Source of the DNA: Acytostelium subglobosum LB1
Lineage: Eukaryota; Evosea; Eumycetozoa; Acytosteliales; Acytosteliaceae
NCBI RefSeq assembly: GCF_000787575.1
Contig: NW_012236530.1
Location: 874,734-938,733 of the forward strand
Reading direction: 5' to 3'
DNA: 64,000 nucleotides
Part shown: positions 22,538-32,723 of the stretch, one piece after another
How the letters are laid out: each line of letters opens with the position of its first letter
Position numbering within the stretch: position 1 is the stretch's first letter
The notes under the pieces: model-generated
The model's database searches: none
What the model saw: the letters and a program-made list of their open reading frames with translations, nothing else
What the model was told of the DNA's origin: nothing
Program-made: the position numbers and the translations under genes

Positions 22538-23680
22538 ATGGTTGAATCAGAGATCATAAAGAAGTGGACAATGGCCTGTACAGCGACTGTACTTGCCATT
22601 GTTGTTATATATCAGTACTTCATCAAGGGTGACGATAAGGATGATGGTACCAACTCTTTCACACATTCATCCACTCCATACCCTGCTGCCAAAAGTTCAC
22701 CTGCTGTCTCTTCCCCAGCAGCACCTGTTCCTGCACCTGCTCCAGCACCTGGATCATCACCTGCGCCTGCATCCCCTGCTCCCACCACATCAACAACATC
22801 AACAACTTCAACATCTACAACATCCACCAATCTATCAAAGTCAGTTGATGCAATTGTAGACATTGAGGAACTAAATAGACAGTGTGGCTTTTGTCGCCCA
22901 GAGATGGACATCAACTCAAGAAAGCCAACGGCCAACTCTATTCATGAGTATGGCAGACATTATTTCATCTGCAGTGGCGTGCCAGCCGATCAGTGGCCAA
23001 GCAAGTTCTACTCGATGAACGCTCAGCTGACCGCAATGTCCGAGTCGATCAAGAAGTACGCCGACGTGCAGAGACTGCCCTCGATCTTTAACGCCGTCGA
23101 CATGGCCTCGACCACACCCGACACCTACGACTTTATCGTCTTCCCAGAGATGGTCAAGCTGATCGACATGACCCCGGAGCGCATCGAGGCCGTCATGCAG
23201 TACTTCTCAGAGAACGACTCGATTGGCGACGGCTTCCCAGCCAGCGTCAAGGTAGAGAACTACTCTGGTCGCCATCTGTTTGTCTGTGCTCACAAGCTAA
23301 AGGATGCGCGATGTGGATACTGTGGACCGATCTTGGTCGATCAGCTGTCGACAGAGATCGAGCAGCGCGCATTGTCCTCTGAGATAAAGGTCTATGGCAC
23401 GACACACGTCGGTGGCCACAAGTTTGCTGGCAATGTGTTGGTGTTCCCACCGGGACACTGGTACGGCTACGTGACACCATCTGATGTGTCGGAGCTCATC
23501 GACTCGGCATTGTCGGGCGACTGTATAAAGAGATTACATCGTGGCTCAATGGGACAGCCTGTTCACAAGGAGGAGAAGAGCAAGGAGGCTGGTCAGGAGA
23601 GCAAGGATCACAAGAAGGAGAAGAGGGATAAGAAGGATCACAAGAAGGATCACAAGAAGGATCACAAGAAGCAACATTGA
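22538..23680 (+). CDS. membrane-anchored sucrase/ferredoxin-like (thioredoxin-fold Fe-S) protein
   Basis: Single exon, 380 residues. An N-terminal transmembrane anchor (about residues 12-28) is followed by a Pro/Ala/Ser/Thr linker. The core has the sucrase/ferredoxin-like family marks: CGFCRPEM early, then HLFVCAHKLKDARCGYCGP and THVGGHKFAGNVLVFP. This fold binds a 2Fe-2S cluster through Cys and His in related proteins (including fungal AIM32). The C-terminus is a run of KKDH repeats, highly basic and His-rich. The core is strongly G/C-ending in codon use, unlike its two ends. The reaction is unknown; a redox role at an intracellular membrane is an inference. Confidence 0.82.
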   Translation: MVESEIIKKWTMACTATVLAIVVIYQYFIKGDDKDDGTNSFTHSSTPYPAAKSSPAVSSPAAPVPAPAPAPGSSPAPASPAPTTSTTSTTSTSTTSTNLSKSVDAIVDIEELNRQCGFCRPEMDINSRKPTANSIHEYGRHYFICSGVPADQWPSKFYSMNAQLTAMSESIKKYADVQRLPSIFNAVDMASTTPDTYDFIVFPEMVKLIDMTPERIEAVMQYFSENDSIGDGFPASVKVENYSGRHLFVCAHKLKDARCGYCGPILVDQLSTEIEQRALSSEIKVYGTTHVGGHKFAGNVLVFPPGHWYGYVTPSDVSELIDSALSGDCIKRLHRGSMGQPVHKEEKSKEAGQESKDHKKEKRDKKDHKKDHKKDHKKQH

Positions 23681-23714
23681 TTGATTGATTGATTGATCGA
23701 ATAAACTTCCAATC

Positions 23715-23882
23715 ATGTCATCGTACAACTCTCTCCAATCATTCATTCGCAAGTATATTCTGTCTTTCTTGAAAGTTGATGCTGCGCTGTTGTCTTTGAG
23801 TGTCACTTCTCTTCTCATTGAGACGAGTGAGTTGAGCTTGTTTATTGCTGCTGCTGCTGTTACGGCTGTTCATATGAAGTGA
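23715..23882 (+). CDS. possible 55-residue small protein
   Basis: An ATG-started frame (begins MSSYNSLQSFIRKYIL) with a hydrophobic second half, starting only 34 bases after the previous stop. It might be a real small membrane protein, but the spacing leaves little room for a promoter, no family is recognised, and it may simply be 3' UTR. Recorded as a weak candidate. Confidence 0.2.
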   Translation: MSSYNSLQSFIRKYILSFLKVDAALLSLSVTSLLIETSELSLFIAAAAVTAVHMK

Positions 23883-23953
23883 TCGTAATTATTAATAATA
23901 CTATGTGCTATAATGTTCAAGACTAAGAGTAGTCTACCTGTATTGTCATCTTC

Positions 23954-24455
23954 TTAGTAGTTGTCGTTCTTGAAAATGTACTCTGTAATCGATCAGTCAG
24001 TATGAATGAATGAATGAATGAATGAATGAATGAATGAATGAATGAATGAATGAATGTTAGACTACTACAACATACCTGGGTCCTTTCTTGGCTTGCGGTT
24101 AGACAGTCTCTGACGGAGTGGGATGACAATTTGTGGCATGGCAACAACTAGAGAGTGTCGCAAAGAAGAGTGTTGTGTTAGTCATGTCTGCTCATCAGGT
24201 GTATCATTCCTCCAAACATGAATCGCGATCGCTCATTCTCTTGGACTGACTGTGATCGCACTACATGTTCAAGTAGCCAGTGAGTCTGTTGATATTGCAT
24301 CGCATAGTTGTGTTGATCTATCTATCCACTATTGCATGCAGAAATGACGTACAGACACCAGTGAAGACCACTGAAACGAAGAAGGCAGGCTCTGTTCTCA
24401 ACCAACGATAGCAGTTAGCCTTTAATGTGTGAAATCCCATCATAAGTCCAGACAT
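23954..24455 (-). CDS. NDUFA3-like small mitochondrial membrane protein (putative complex I subunit)
   Basis: Three short exons: 24455-24353, 24147-24076, 23982-23954; 67 residues. All splice sites are GT-AG and phases agree. The protein has a short amphipathic start, then WLRTEPAFFVSVVFTGV and a single transmembrane helix, followed by a basic PLRQRLSNRKPRKDPE tail. The order (basic start, 'EP' before one helix, then Pro-rich polar tail) resembles the NDUFA3/B9 accessory subunit of NADH dehydrogenase, about 80 residues in animals. Such short matches are weak, so the family is tentative, though the exon structure is convincing. Its second intron carries a long TGAA repeat. Confidence 0.5.
24001..24056. 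repeat. (TGAA)n microsatellite in an intron
   Basis: About 13 uninterrupted TGAA/ATGA units, lying inside the second intron of the NDUFA3-like gene. It is the longest perfect tetranucleotide array noticed in the window and is likely length-variable. Confidence 0.9.
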
Positions 24456-25109
24456 GACTGATCTGATCTTGTTTATATATATATATATATTATTTCGAAT
24501 GTTGTAGAAGAATGATTGATGAATGATCACAAAGTCCAAAAAGTATTGGTGTTCACAAAATTCTAGCCCAAAACGCAAGTTTCACTTTATTTATCTCATT
24601 ATCTCTATTTCCTCAAGTTATAACTACATCATGAATGAATGATCAATCACTTATACAATTGATTCAATGGATACCTACATATCAACTTGAATCCCATTAG
24701 CCCAGCCATTCAATCAATCAACCAATCAATGAATGAATGAATCATTTAATCGATTCTTAGGCTTGTTCACATTGAGAATTGATCTACAACACTAACTTGA
24801 TAACTTAATCAACAAATATACGTTATTCGGTAAGTACTAAGTATTACAACTACATACAATAGAGATAGATATTTGTAAAGTTATAAGACGACAAAAAGGG
24901 ATATGACCTCGTTTGAAAATATCCAAAATAATAAAAAAATGATCAAAAAATCAAGATGGGCTGTGAGTCCCTTCGTTTGAATCTGAGCCACTCAATCTTA
25001 CGTTCACTCAATCTTCCACACACCTTGTGTTGATCAAAGCTCATTGTCACAATCACTTTACGAGATATAATCAAACATATAAACATATAAACTAAACAAA
25101 TAAATAAAG
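24456..25109. other. bidirectional promoter spacer
   Basis: Between the divergent NDUFA3-like gene and the secreted-protein gene. AT-rich, with an A-run at 24934 and TA repeats at 24476-24490. No gene seen. Confidence 0.4.
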
Positions 25110-26278
25110 ATGATTAAGAATACTATTGTATCACTACTTATTGTAGTATTCATTGCCACTGTTGCCAATGCTCACCTTTATGGAGTGTGGCAATCTGGCT
25201 CAGTCGCTGAGTTTGGAACCATCGATCCAACTACTGGTACATATCATCATCACTCATTCATTCATCATCATTCATCAAACATTCACTTACCATCACTCTC
25301 ACTCATACAACAGGAAACACAACAATGAAGCTGGAATTCCCTGGATTCAACAACTGGGTTCCAAGTAACTCTGCCATGAACAACTTCACAAGTATCTTTA
25401 CCTTTGTCCTCACCTACAACCAAACTGGTGTAAGTACCATCAAACAATCACTCAGTCAATCACCCTCAGTCAATCACTGAATCACTCACTCAATCCTATC
25501 AATCAAAACAGACTCAATTCCTCGTGTCAGTCAATGTTGCCACCAACAAAGTTATCTATTTCGTCAGTATTCAAGATAATGCCGTGCCCTACGGACTCCA
25601 CTATGACAGCGATGTCAACTCCCTCAAGTGTGTCCTAAAGGGATCCGATAACAACACCTGGTTGATTGGTGAGATGGATCCTGCCTCAGCCTCATACGAT
25701 GTCTATTCTGTAAGTTGAGAGTGATCATCCACTGGAGCCATTCCATTCACTCACTCACACCCATACTCACAATCACTCAAACACAATCACAGGAATTGGA
25801 TGGAGCATTCATCTCAGCAGGCCTTTCACCATACACTCATTCATATTTTGTTGTGATTGCGTCATTGAATGGTGAGAACACTACAATGTTCAGCTTTGAT
25901 ACTAGATCTGGCCAGTTGACCAACTCTGTTGTCCTTGGTCAGCCAGTCAACTCGATGGGAGGCCCATTCAACCTGCTCTACTTGCCATCGCTTGACATCC
26001 TGGTCGGCACAGTTCTGTTGAATGACAGCTCATCCGAGATTGGAATGGATTATGCCATGATCGATACCAACAGTGGAGTTATCAAACCACTTGGATTCTT
26101 CCCACCATCTGACAATGCACTCGTACTATCAAGTGCTGCACATCAGAACCTCATATACACCTTTGGTTACTTCAGCTCCACTCAACAACTCATCACTCTA
26201 AACGTCCAGACACTCTCACAATCACCAGTAACAGAGTCAGACATCCTCGTCTCGCTCGGTTACTTTACCAACTTTTAA
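25110..26278 (+). CDS. secreted protein of unknown family, propeller-like
   Basis: Four exons: 25110-25236, 25314-25429, 25512-25709, 25793-26278; 308 residues. A clear signal peptide (IVSLLIVVFIATVANA, likely cleavage after Ala) and several N-glycosylation sequons (NTT, NFT, NQT, NNT) mark it as secreted or lysosomal. The body is beta-rich with recurring patterns of the type 'FDTRSGQLTNSVVLGQP' and 'MIDTNSGVIKPLG', resembling the strands of a beta-propeller. There is no membrane anchor. I do not recognise a named family; dictyostelids secrete many such glycoproteins. Confidence 0.8.
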
Positions 26279-26660
26279 ATTAAATATAATTATTTAATTA
26301 TTAATTATTAATATTAATTCGATTAAGGTGACTAATCTCCAAAATAATTGATTCAAAGTAGTCTGGAAAGTGTTGCTTGATCTTTGAACTAGCCTCACCA
26401 TCGGTTGGCTACAATGATGTCAAACACACACAAACATGCCCAATAACGGGAATGGAATGGGGGTACCCCTTTTGGAATCTTCATTGGTGTTCCAAAACCA
26501 GGACACACACCAACTACGCGTCAAAAGTGAAAGGGTCATCCAATAATCATTAGAGTTACTAAAGTGTATTTATAAATAGAGACAACTACTTATACATATA
26601 TATATATATATATAACATTCATTCATACAATACATATTAAGATATATAGAAAAGCCAAAC
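26279..26660. other. spacer upstream of NAPE-PLD
   Basis: AT-rich with TA repeats at 26596-26612 shortly before the NAPE-PLD start. No gene seen. Confidence 0.4.
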
Positions 26661-27791
26661 ATGTCAACATCAACAACATTATTGGACAACAACAATGCTG
26701 AACCAGTGTCACCTGATACAGCAGCAACCACTGTAATTGGAAAGACATTAGCCACACAACACAAAGGCAGATACGTAAACAAATGGATGACAATGACGAC
26801 AAGTGATATCTTTATGTATGTATGAATGATGAATGACAGAGACAACATTGATTGAATGAGTCTAACAACATACGACAATGACAGAGCCGTACTCAAATGG
26901 AGAAGAGCAAAGATAGAGCCATTGACAGATGATGAGAAGAAACATGTTCATCCTGTGATACCGGTTGATTTGGATCGTCTGCGTGCTCCTTTGGCATCAC
27001 CTAATAGTTTGAGATGTACTTGGATTGGACATGCTTCATTCTTTGTCCAGTTTGCAGGCGTCAGCTTTTTAACTGATCCAGTGTTTGCTGATCGTTGCTC
27101 ACCGTTCTCCTTTGCTGGTCCAAAGCGCTACCGTGATATACCATGTCAGTTGACACAGTTACCACAAGTTGACTTTGTCACAATCAGCCACAATCATTAT
27201 GATCATCTCGATGTCGATGTCGTCAAGGCACTGGGCAACAACACACATTGGTTCGTGCCCAAGGGACTAAAGAGTTGGTTCGCTTCATGTGGCGTCAACA
27301 CGGTCACTGAACTCGAGTGGTGGGAGGAGGCAAACTTTGGCGACCGCGTGCGTATCACATGCACGCCCTGCCATCACAACAGCAATCGTGGCCTGACCGA
27401 CAGGAACTGCACACTCTGGAGCTCATGGGTCGTGACCGACACGCAAACCAACAAGAATGTGTTCCACTCGGGCGACACAGCCTACTGCGATGTGTTCAAA
27501 GAGATTGGTCATCACATGGGCGGTATCGATTTTGGAATGATCCCAATCGGCGCCTACTCACCACGTCACATCATGCGAGAGATGCACGTCGATCCTGCCG
27601 AGGCGGTACAGATTCATCGTGACATTGGCTCGAAGCGATCAGTTGGAATGCATTGGGGTACATTCATCCTGACTGATGAGCCACTCCTGGAACCACCCAG
27701 GAAGTTAAAAGAGGCTGCCACTGCAGCTGGACTCAAGGACAATGAGTTCACAGCGATGAAGATTGGTGAGATAATTGACATGGATCTGTAA
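26661..27791 (+). CDS. NAPE-hydrolysing phospholipase D
   Basis: Two exons: 26661-26815 and 26885-27791; 353 residues. A metallo-beta-lactamase-fold enzyme that cleaves N-acyl-phosphatidylethanolamine to N-acylethanolamine and phosphatidic acid. The zinc ligand block SHNHYDHLD, the TWIGHASFFVQ, FLTDPVFADR, HSGDTAYC and IPIGAYSPR segments, and HWGTF near the end all match human NAPE-PLD in order. GRYVNKW in exon 1 corresponds to the family's RYxNPW before the catalytic domain. It has no signal peptide; family members bind membranes peripherally through a hydrophobic groove. Confidence 0.95.
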
Positions 27792-27980
27792 TATTTGTAT
27801 TATTTTAATTAAAGTTGTGTACATTATCAATTTGGAAGTTCTGATCTTTTTCTCCAAGCACGTGATCTGGTGCCAGACCACCCATTTATCTCTTTCGTCT
27901 TCTCAAGTTCACTCATTTCATTTCCAACTTATATTAATATACATATATTTATACTTGTAGCATCACTGTTTGATAGAACA

Positions 27981-29557
27981 ATGAGCGGCAATAATGTAAA
28001 CAACTTGGACATGATAGATGCCCAGCTGATATCTTTGGAGTTGATCAGAAAAGAGATACCAAAGGATGGTGCATGCATGGTATGTATGATTCATTGATTG
28101 ATTGATTGGATTACAGATGATGTACCAACTCAACTAAACAAACAAACAGTTTAGATGTATAAGTGAGTTCATTTATGGTTGTCAACAACGTCATCAATAT
28201 ATTAGAGCCAAGTGTATCGAATACTTGAAGGCTCACAGAGATAACTTTGAACCATTCGCATGTTTCAACAATACATGGGAGCACTATATCGACTCTATGT
28301 CAAAGGATGATACATGGGGCGGTGAGATTGAACTACAAGCCCTCTCACTATATTATAAGTATGGTTGTTGGATAGCAGTGGACTGGCTAAGACTATTCTG
28401 GCAACACTCACTCACTCAATCAATCATTCATTCAGAGTTAACTTCATCATATACGTTGGTCATTCAATAACAAGAGTGGATAATCAGTATCCAACTTCGA
28501 TATCATTGGCATACTGTCAAGGAGAGCACTATGATCTGGTCTATCCAATCAGTCACATGAACAATCTCAAGATGGTCCAATCACTGATATACAATATCCT
28601 CGCCGAATCATCACTATCTCTTGACACTCAATCACATGCTCAACAATGGAGAAACAACTCTGTCATAGGTTGGGAGGAAGAGACAAAGGGTATGTTGTGG
28701 ACACACTTTGAATGAATGGACGGGACAGACACTCATCTGATACACTATAAACCACAACAGCCAAACAACTAAAGGACAAGAAGATTGCAGAGACATTGTT
28801 AATGAATAAGCGAGTCTATATCAATCCTGTGGAAGAGTATCAATTGAAGCAAAAGAAGAAACAACAACAGCCAAAGCAGCCAAACACTGATGGCAACAAC
28901 AATCGATCAATCAATAAGAGTGGTGAACCAGCAATCAATACTGATTCACCGAATGTTGTAGACACTATTGTCGAGGACAACAGTAACAAGGACATAATAT
29001 ATCCAGCCATGGAGAATGAGGAAATCGATGAGGAGCTACGTGCAATCATCAAACAAATTGAGCTCCAAGATCTAGAGGAGCAAAGACAGCTTGGACATCA
29101 GAAGCATTTCCCTGTAAGTTGACCTTGGGATAACTTGGCGTCATGTAAGAGTGAACATGTCAGACTGACAATGTTATCTCAACAATCATAGACTCTACAT
29201 CAAGGTGGAAACAAGCAACAATCAAAGAATAGTCCAAAGAAAATGGTACCATCACCAAAGTCTCCAGCACCAATTGATAGTGTGCCAACTTCTCCAGCAG
29301 CTGCTCAAACTACCGCCACCAAGACAGCTTCGCCAGCTCCGTCATGGGGCACAATCCAGGATTGGTCCAAAATTGAACCATTACCAATACCAGCTACTTC
29401 CTCGCCAACTACTACCCCTACTGCTCTGTCAACATCATCAGATGGCTCTGGTGATCATGACACTCCAGTTGCTGAAGAGCCTGCCAAGGTTGAACTACCT
29501 CCCAACATCAAGATCACTTACAAGAAGGATAAAAGGCAGAGAGGGAAGAAGATTTAA
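27981..29557 (+). CDS. OTU-domain deubiquitinase-like protein
   Basis: Five exons: 27981-28079, 28150-28358, 28436-28689, 28761-29113, 29192-29557; 426 residues. The OTU catalytic blocks are present: KDGACM closing exon 1 continues as FRCISEFIYG in exon 2, giving Asp and Cys in the D-G-x-C setting. GEHYDLVYP supplies the catalytic His, and GGEIELQALSLYY is the usual middle helix. The N-terminal position of the domain and a long polar tail (Q/K/S/P-rich, basic end KKDKRQRGKK) resemble OTUD4/OTUD-type proteins. The DGAC spelling (Ala instead of the usual Asn) and the intron one codon after the cysteine are notable. Confidence 0.88.
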
Positions 29558-29614
29558 TTAATCTTCGTTGTTTAGAATAATGAATAATTATATATTATTG
29601 TTTGTTTGTTTTGT

Positions 29615-32239
29615 TTATCTCTGGAATGGAGTGGCATGCTGATCGATTGGTATGTTCTCGGTGATACCTCGTGATGATGGGTAGTTGAGAAGTTGGACCG
29701 TTTGCTTGGCGGGATATGTCTCAAAGCCAAGATCAGTGACCCATTCCTTCATCTTAAAGTAGAACTCATTCTTGATGGGTCTCCATCTCTTTGCATCTTG
29801 CCATGATGATATAATTGATGCTCCAAATCGTCTAGAGGTTGGATAAATAATTGTCAGTCGATATCCTACGCAACATTGTCAGCTCTCCAACTGTTCATAT
29901 ACCTACACTGTGATATGTGTTGTTCCCTGAATGGATACAAAGGTCAGGGATAGATCATTCCTCCACTTCTCTGGCTGTGCCTTGATCCATTTGTCAATCT
30001 TGGCCTCTAAGATGTAGAGTTTCTCGACTGGTGTAGTGAAGTTGATCAACAGATCAATTCCAATCCAACAATCCTCTGAACGCTGATGGTTCTCAATCTT
30101 CCTGGCAGTCAACATGTTTGAGTTTGGAACATAAACTGCCTTTCCATCAGTACTCTTAAAAGATGTGAACAGGATTCCTATTCTCTCGACAAACAGGACC
30201 TCCTCATTGATTGCAATCTTATCTCCAACTTCAAATGGTCGAACTGATGATGAGGACATTGTAAGTAATTATAAATGATTGAGTAATAATTTGAAGTTGG
30301 AAAACATACCAAAGAATATAAGGATTAGAGATTCAAAGATATTCCTTAGTGTTTGTCCAAATGCGAATGATAATGCTAGTATTGTCGTGCTGATCGGTAC
30401 CAACAATGAACTAATATTGACTCCATAGAGTGATAGTACAAATAGGAACATAAGTATCCAAAATATGAAGTTAATGATATCATTGATGACTTGTCCAACA
30501 CTACATTCAGAGTAGAGAGGGAGTGTATCTTGGTTAGTCATGTGTATCAAGTATGGTCCTGTCAATCCACCATGCTCCAACATACTCATCATGATCTCTT
30601 AGTCTATTCTCCAATGTCTTTCTTGATCTTACAACTCTGAGTACCCATGCGACTATATCATCTCGGGTAATCCTATCCTCTAGTAACTATTTGAGTGTTA
30701 ATCAATCAAAAAATCAATGATTCTTGATTTCAAAGTACTTACTGATCCAAATGTATTGTAAGTCTTCTCCAGATGCTTCTCTTTGACATAGGCTCTCAGA
30801 TCATCTTTGACAAGATAGTCCTTGCCCCTCGCAGCATTCTTTAAGATCTGTTTAGCAAGCTTCTTGGCGTCCTTGGGTGAGAAGTCGCTGGCTCGTGAAT
30901 GGAGCTTGCCACTAAGGTTGTTCCTGTTCTTCAAGATCTCCATCCATTGTGACACGCCCAACTTTTTCTTCTTCTTGAGACTGGCAGACACTGATTGACT
31001 CAGTAATGATCCCTTGCGTGTTGACAGCTGCTCCAGCAACTCTTCATTCAACAATGATGTCTTGAGCAGACTGTAGAATGCCTTCCTGTTGGTCTTGGCC
31101 GCCAGAATCTTGACGAATGCAATGCGACCACAATAGAACAATGCCACGAATATGAATGCCTTCAACGTCGTGAAGTACTTTTCAAAGTCGTCGTAGGTCC
31201 ATGCAGGTGGCACCAACATTGGCTTGGTCACAAACAATAGTACAGTGCCCCAGATTATAACGCTGAGTGGGAATACCAGTGCATGTATATAGTAGTAGAT
31301 ATGTTGTTGTAGATACAATGTGGTCTGGAACAATGAGAATATGCCACCAACGATCCATGATGCCACCAGATAAGTCATAATAAACACGTCCAAGTACAAT
31401 GCCCACCACAACAATGGTCGATTAAGTATGCCAATGGTATCTTTCCAAAAGATATAACATACGACGCCTAATATTAGATGGATGGAATGGTTAGATTGAT
31501 TGATTGATTGATGGTGATTGATTGATTGATGAATACTCACTGATACCTGTGATGATCAATAGGACTGCAAGTATCATGATGACTCTTGCATTATAACTAC
31601 AAATGAGGTTCTTGAACTTCTTTCTCTTCTTCTTTTCTTTGTTGGTGTCATCTTCATCATCGTCGTCGCTGGGAGGTGGGTCGCCCATGTTGTCCACAGA
31701 TGACTCCTGATCGTTCAGGATGACAACTTGTACAGGTAATTCCTGTGCTTTTGCCAAAGGTGATTGATATCTTTGTTTGATATTATTATTATTGTTATTA
31801 TTATCTATATTGTTGTTGTTGTTGTTGATGTTGCTTATTATATCTGGTTCACCCATAAAGTTTACACTCTGAGCAGCAGGCTTCAACAAGTGACTCCTAC
31901 TATTATCATTGGTCAACTTTGAACTGACGAGGTCCGATGCCGACTTTGTCAGATTATTATCCCTATTGATAATCTTTGATATTGACTCTTGTTCAACTGC
32001 CTTATCATCTCTTGACTGACTTGGTGATAAAGTTTGTTGTTGTTGGCCACCTGATGACGCTGAACTACCTGTACCAACTTGTTTATATTCATTCATTTGA
32101 AGTCGATGTTTAGATTGCATGTTTCTTTCTATCTTAATCGATAACAACAACAAAAACAATCATTCATTAACATACTTTGTAGTTCTAGAGTATTGTCATC
32201 ATCATCATGATCGACAGTCTTCTTCTTTCCAAATACCAT
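29615..32239 (-). CDS. MscS-family mechanosensitive ion channel
   Basis: Seven exons: 32239-32176, 32128-31541, 31467-30743, 30686-30586, 30500-30310, 30243-29907, 29831-29615; 740 residues. The long N-terminus is hydrophilic with N-runs; several transmembrane helices follow in exons 2-3. Exon 5 is the pore-lining part (ISSLLVPISTTILALSFAFG) and exon 6 the MscS beta domain (PFEVGDKIAINEEV, FTSFKSTDGKAVYVPNSNM). Between them lies a soluble helical region (exon 3 end and exon 4: KDDLRAYVKEKH, then ITRDDIVAWVLRVV) in the place where plant and fungal MscS proteins carry an EF-hand; a canonical calcium loop is not evident. It probably gates an ion flux under membrane tension in an internal or plasma membrane. 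Confidence 0.9.
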
Positions 32240-32723
32240 CGCTGGCTACCATCCACACTTGACTCTGTTTCAAGCAAGCTATCTATTATCTCTAATGTTA
32301 TAAATAAAGTCTAATCTGATAATAATGTAATGTGATTGGATGGATGAATGGGTAATGTTCAGACAAACAGATAAGTAAGTATTGTCGAAGTAAGGAGTAT
32401 GAATATATATAAATATGTTCCTTTTATGTGTGTTATGTGTGTGTTCAAGTAGTATTAGGTAAGATCGTGGGTTGTTGACATGTCTCATGAGACTTGACAT
32501 GTGTGGGGTGTATCCTCAACAACATGAATTCATTTAAATGGTTGTCGACTGACGAATGTGGAGGACCCGACCATTCAGATAATAATAGTGTTTGACATTC
32601 CAAAAGACACACAACTTTGTGTAAGGGTGTCAAAGTGAGGAGTAGATGGTGTGGTTTATTGTCATTGCCATTGAGGTGCATTGCATTGTTTATCACTCCA
32701 TCTCTTTCAAATTGAAGTTGAGC
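32240..32723. other. spacer between two minus-strand genes
   Basis: Promoter of the MscS gene on one side and 3' end of the next gene on the other. No gene or notable repeat found. Confidence 0.4.
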
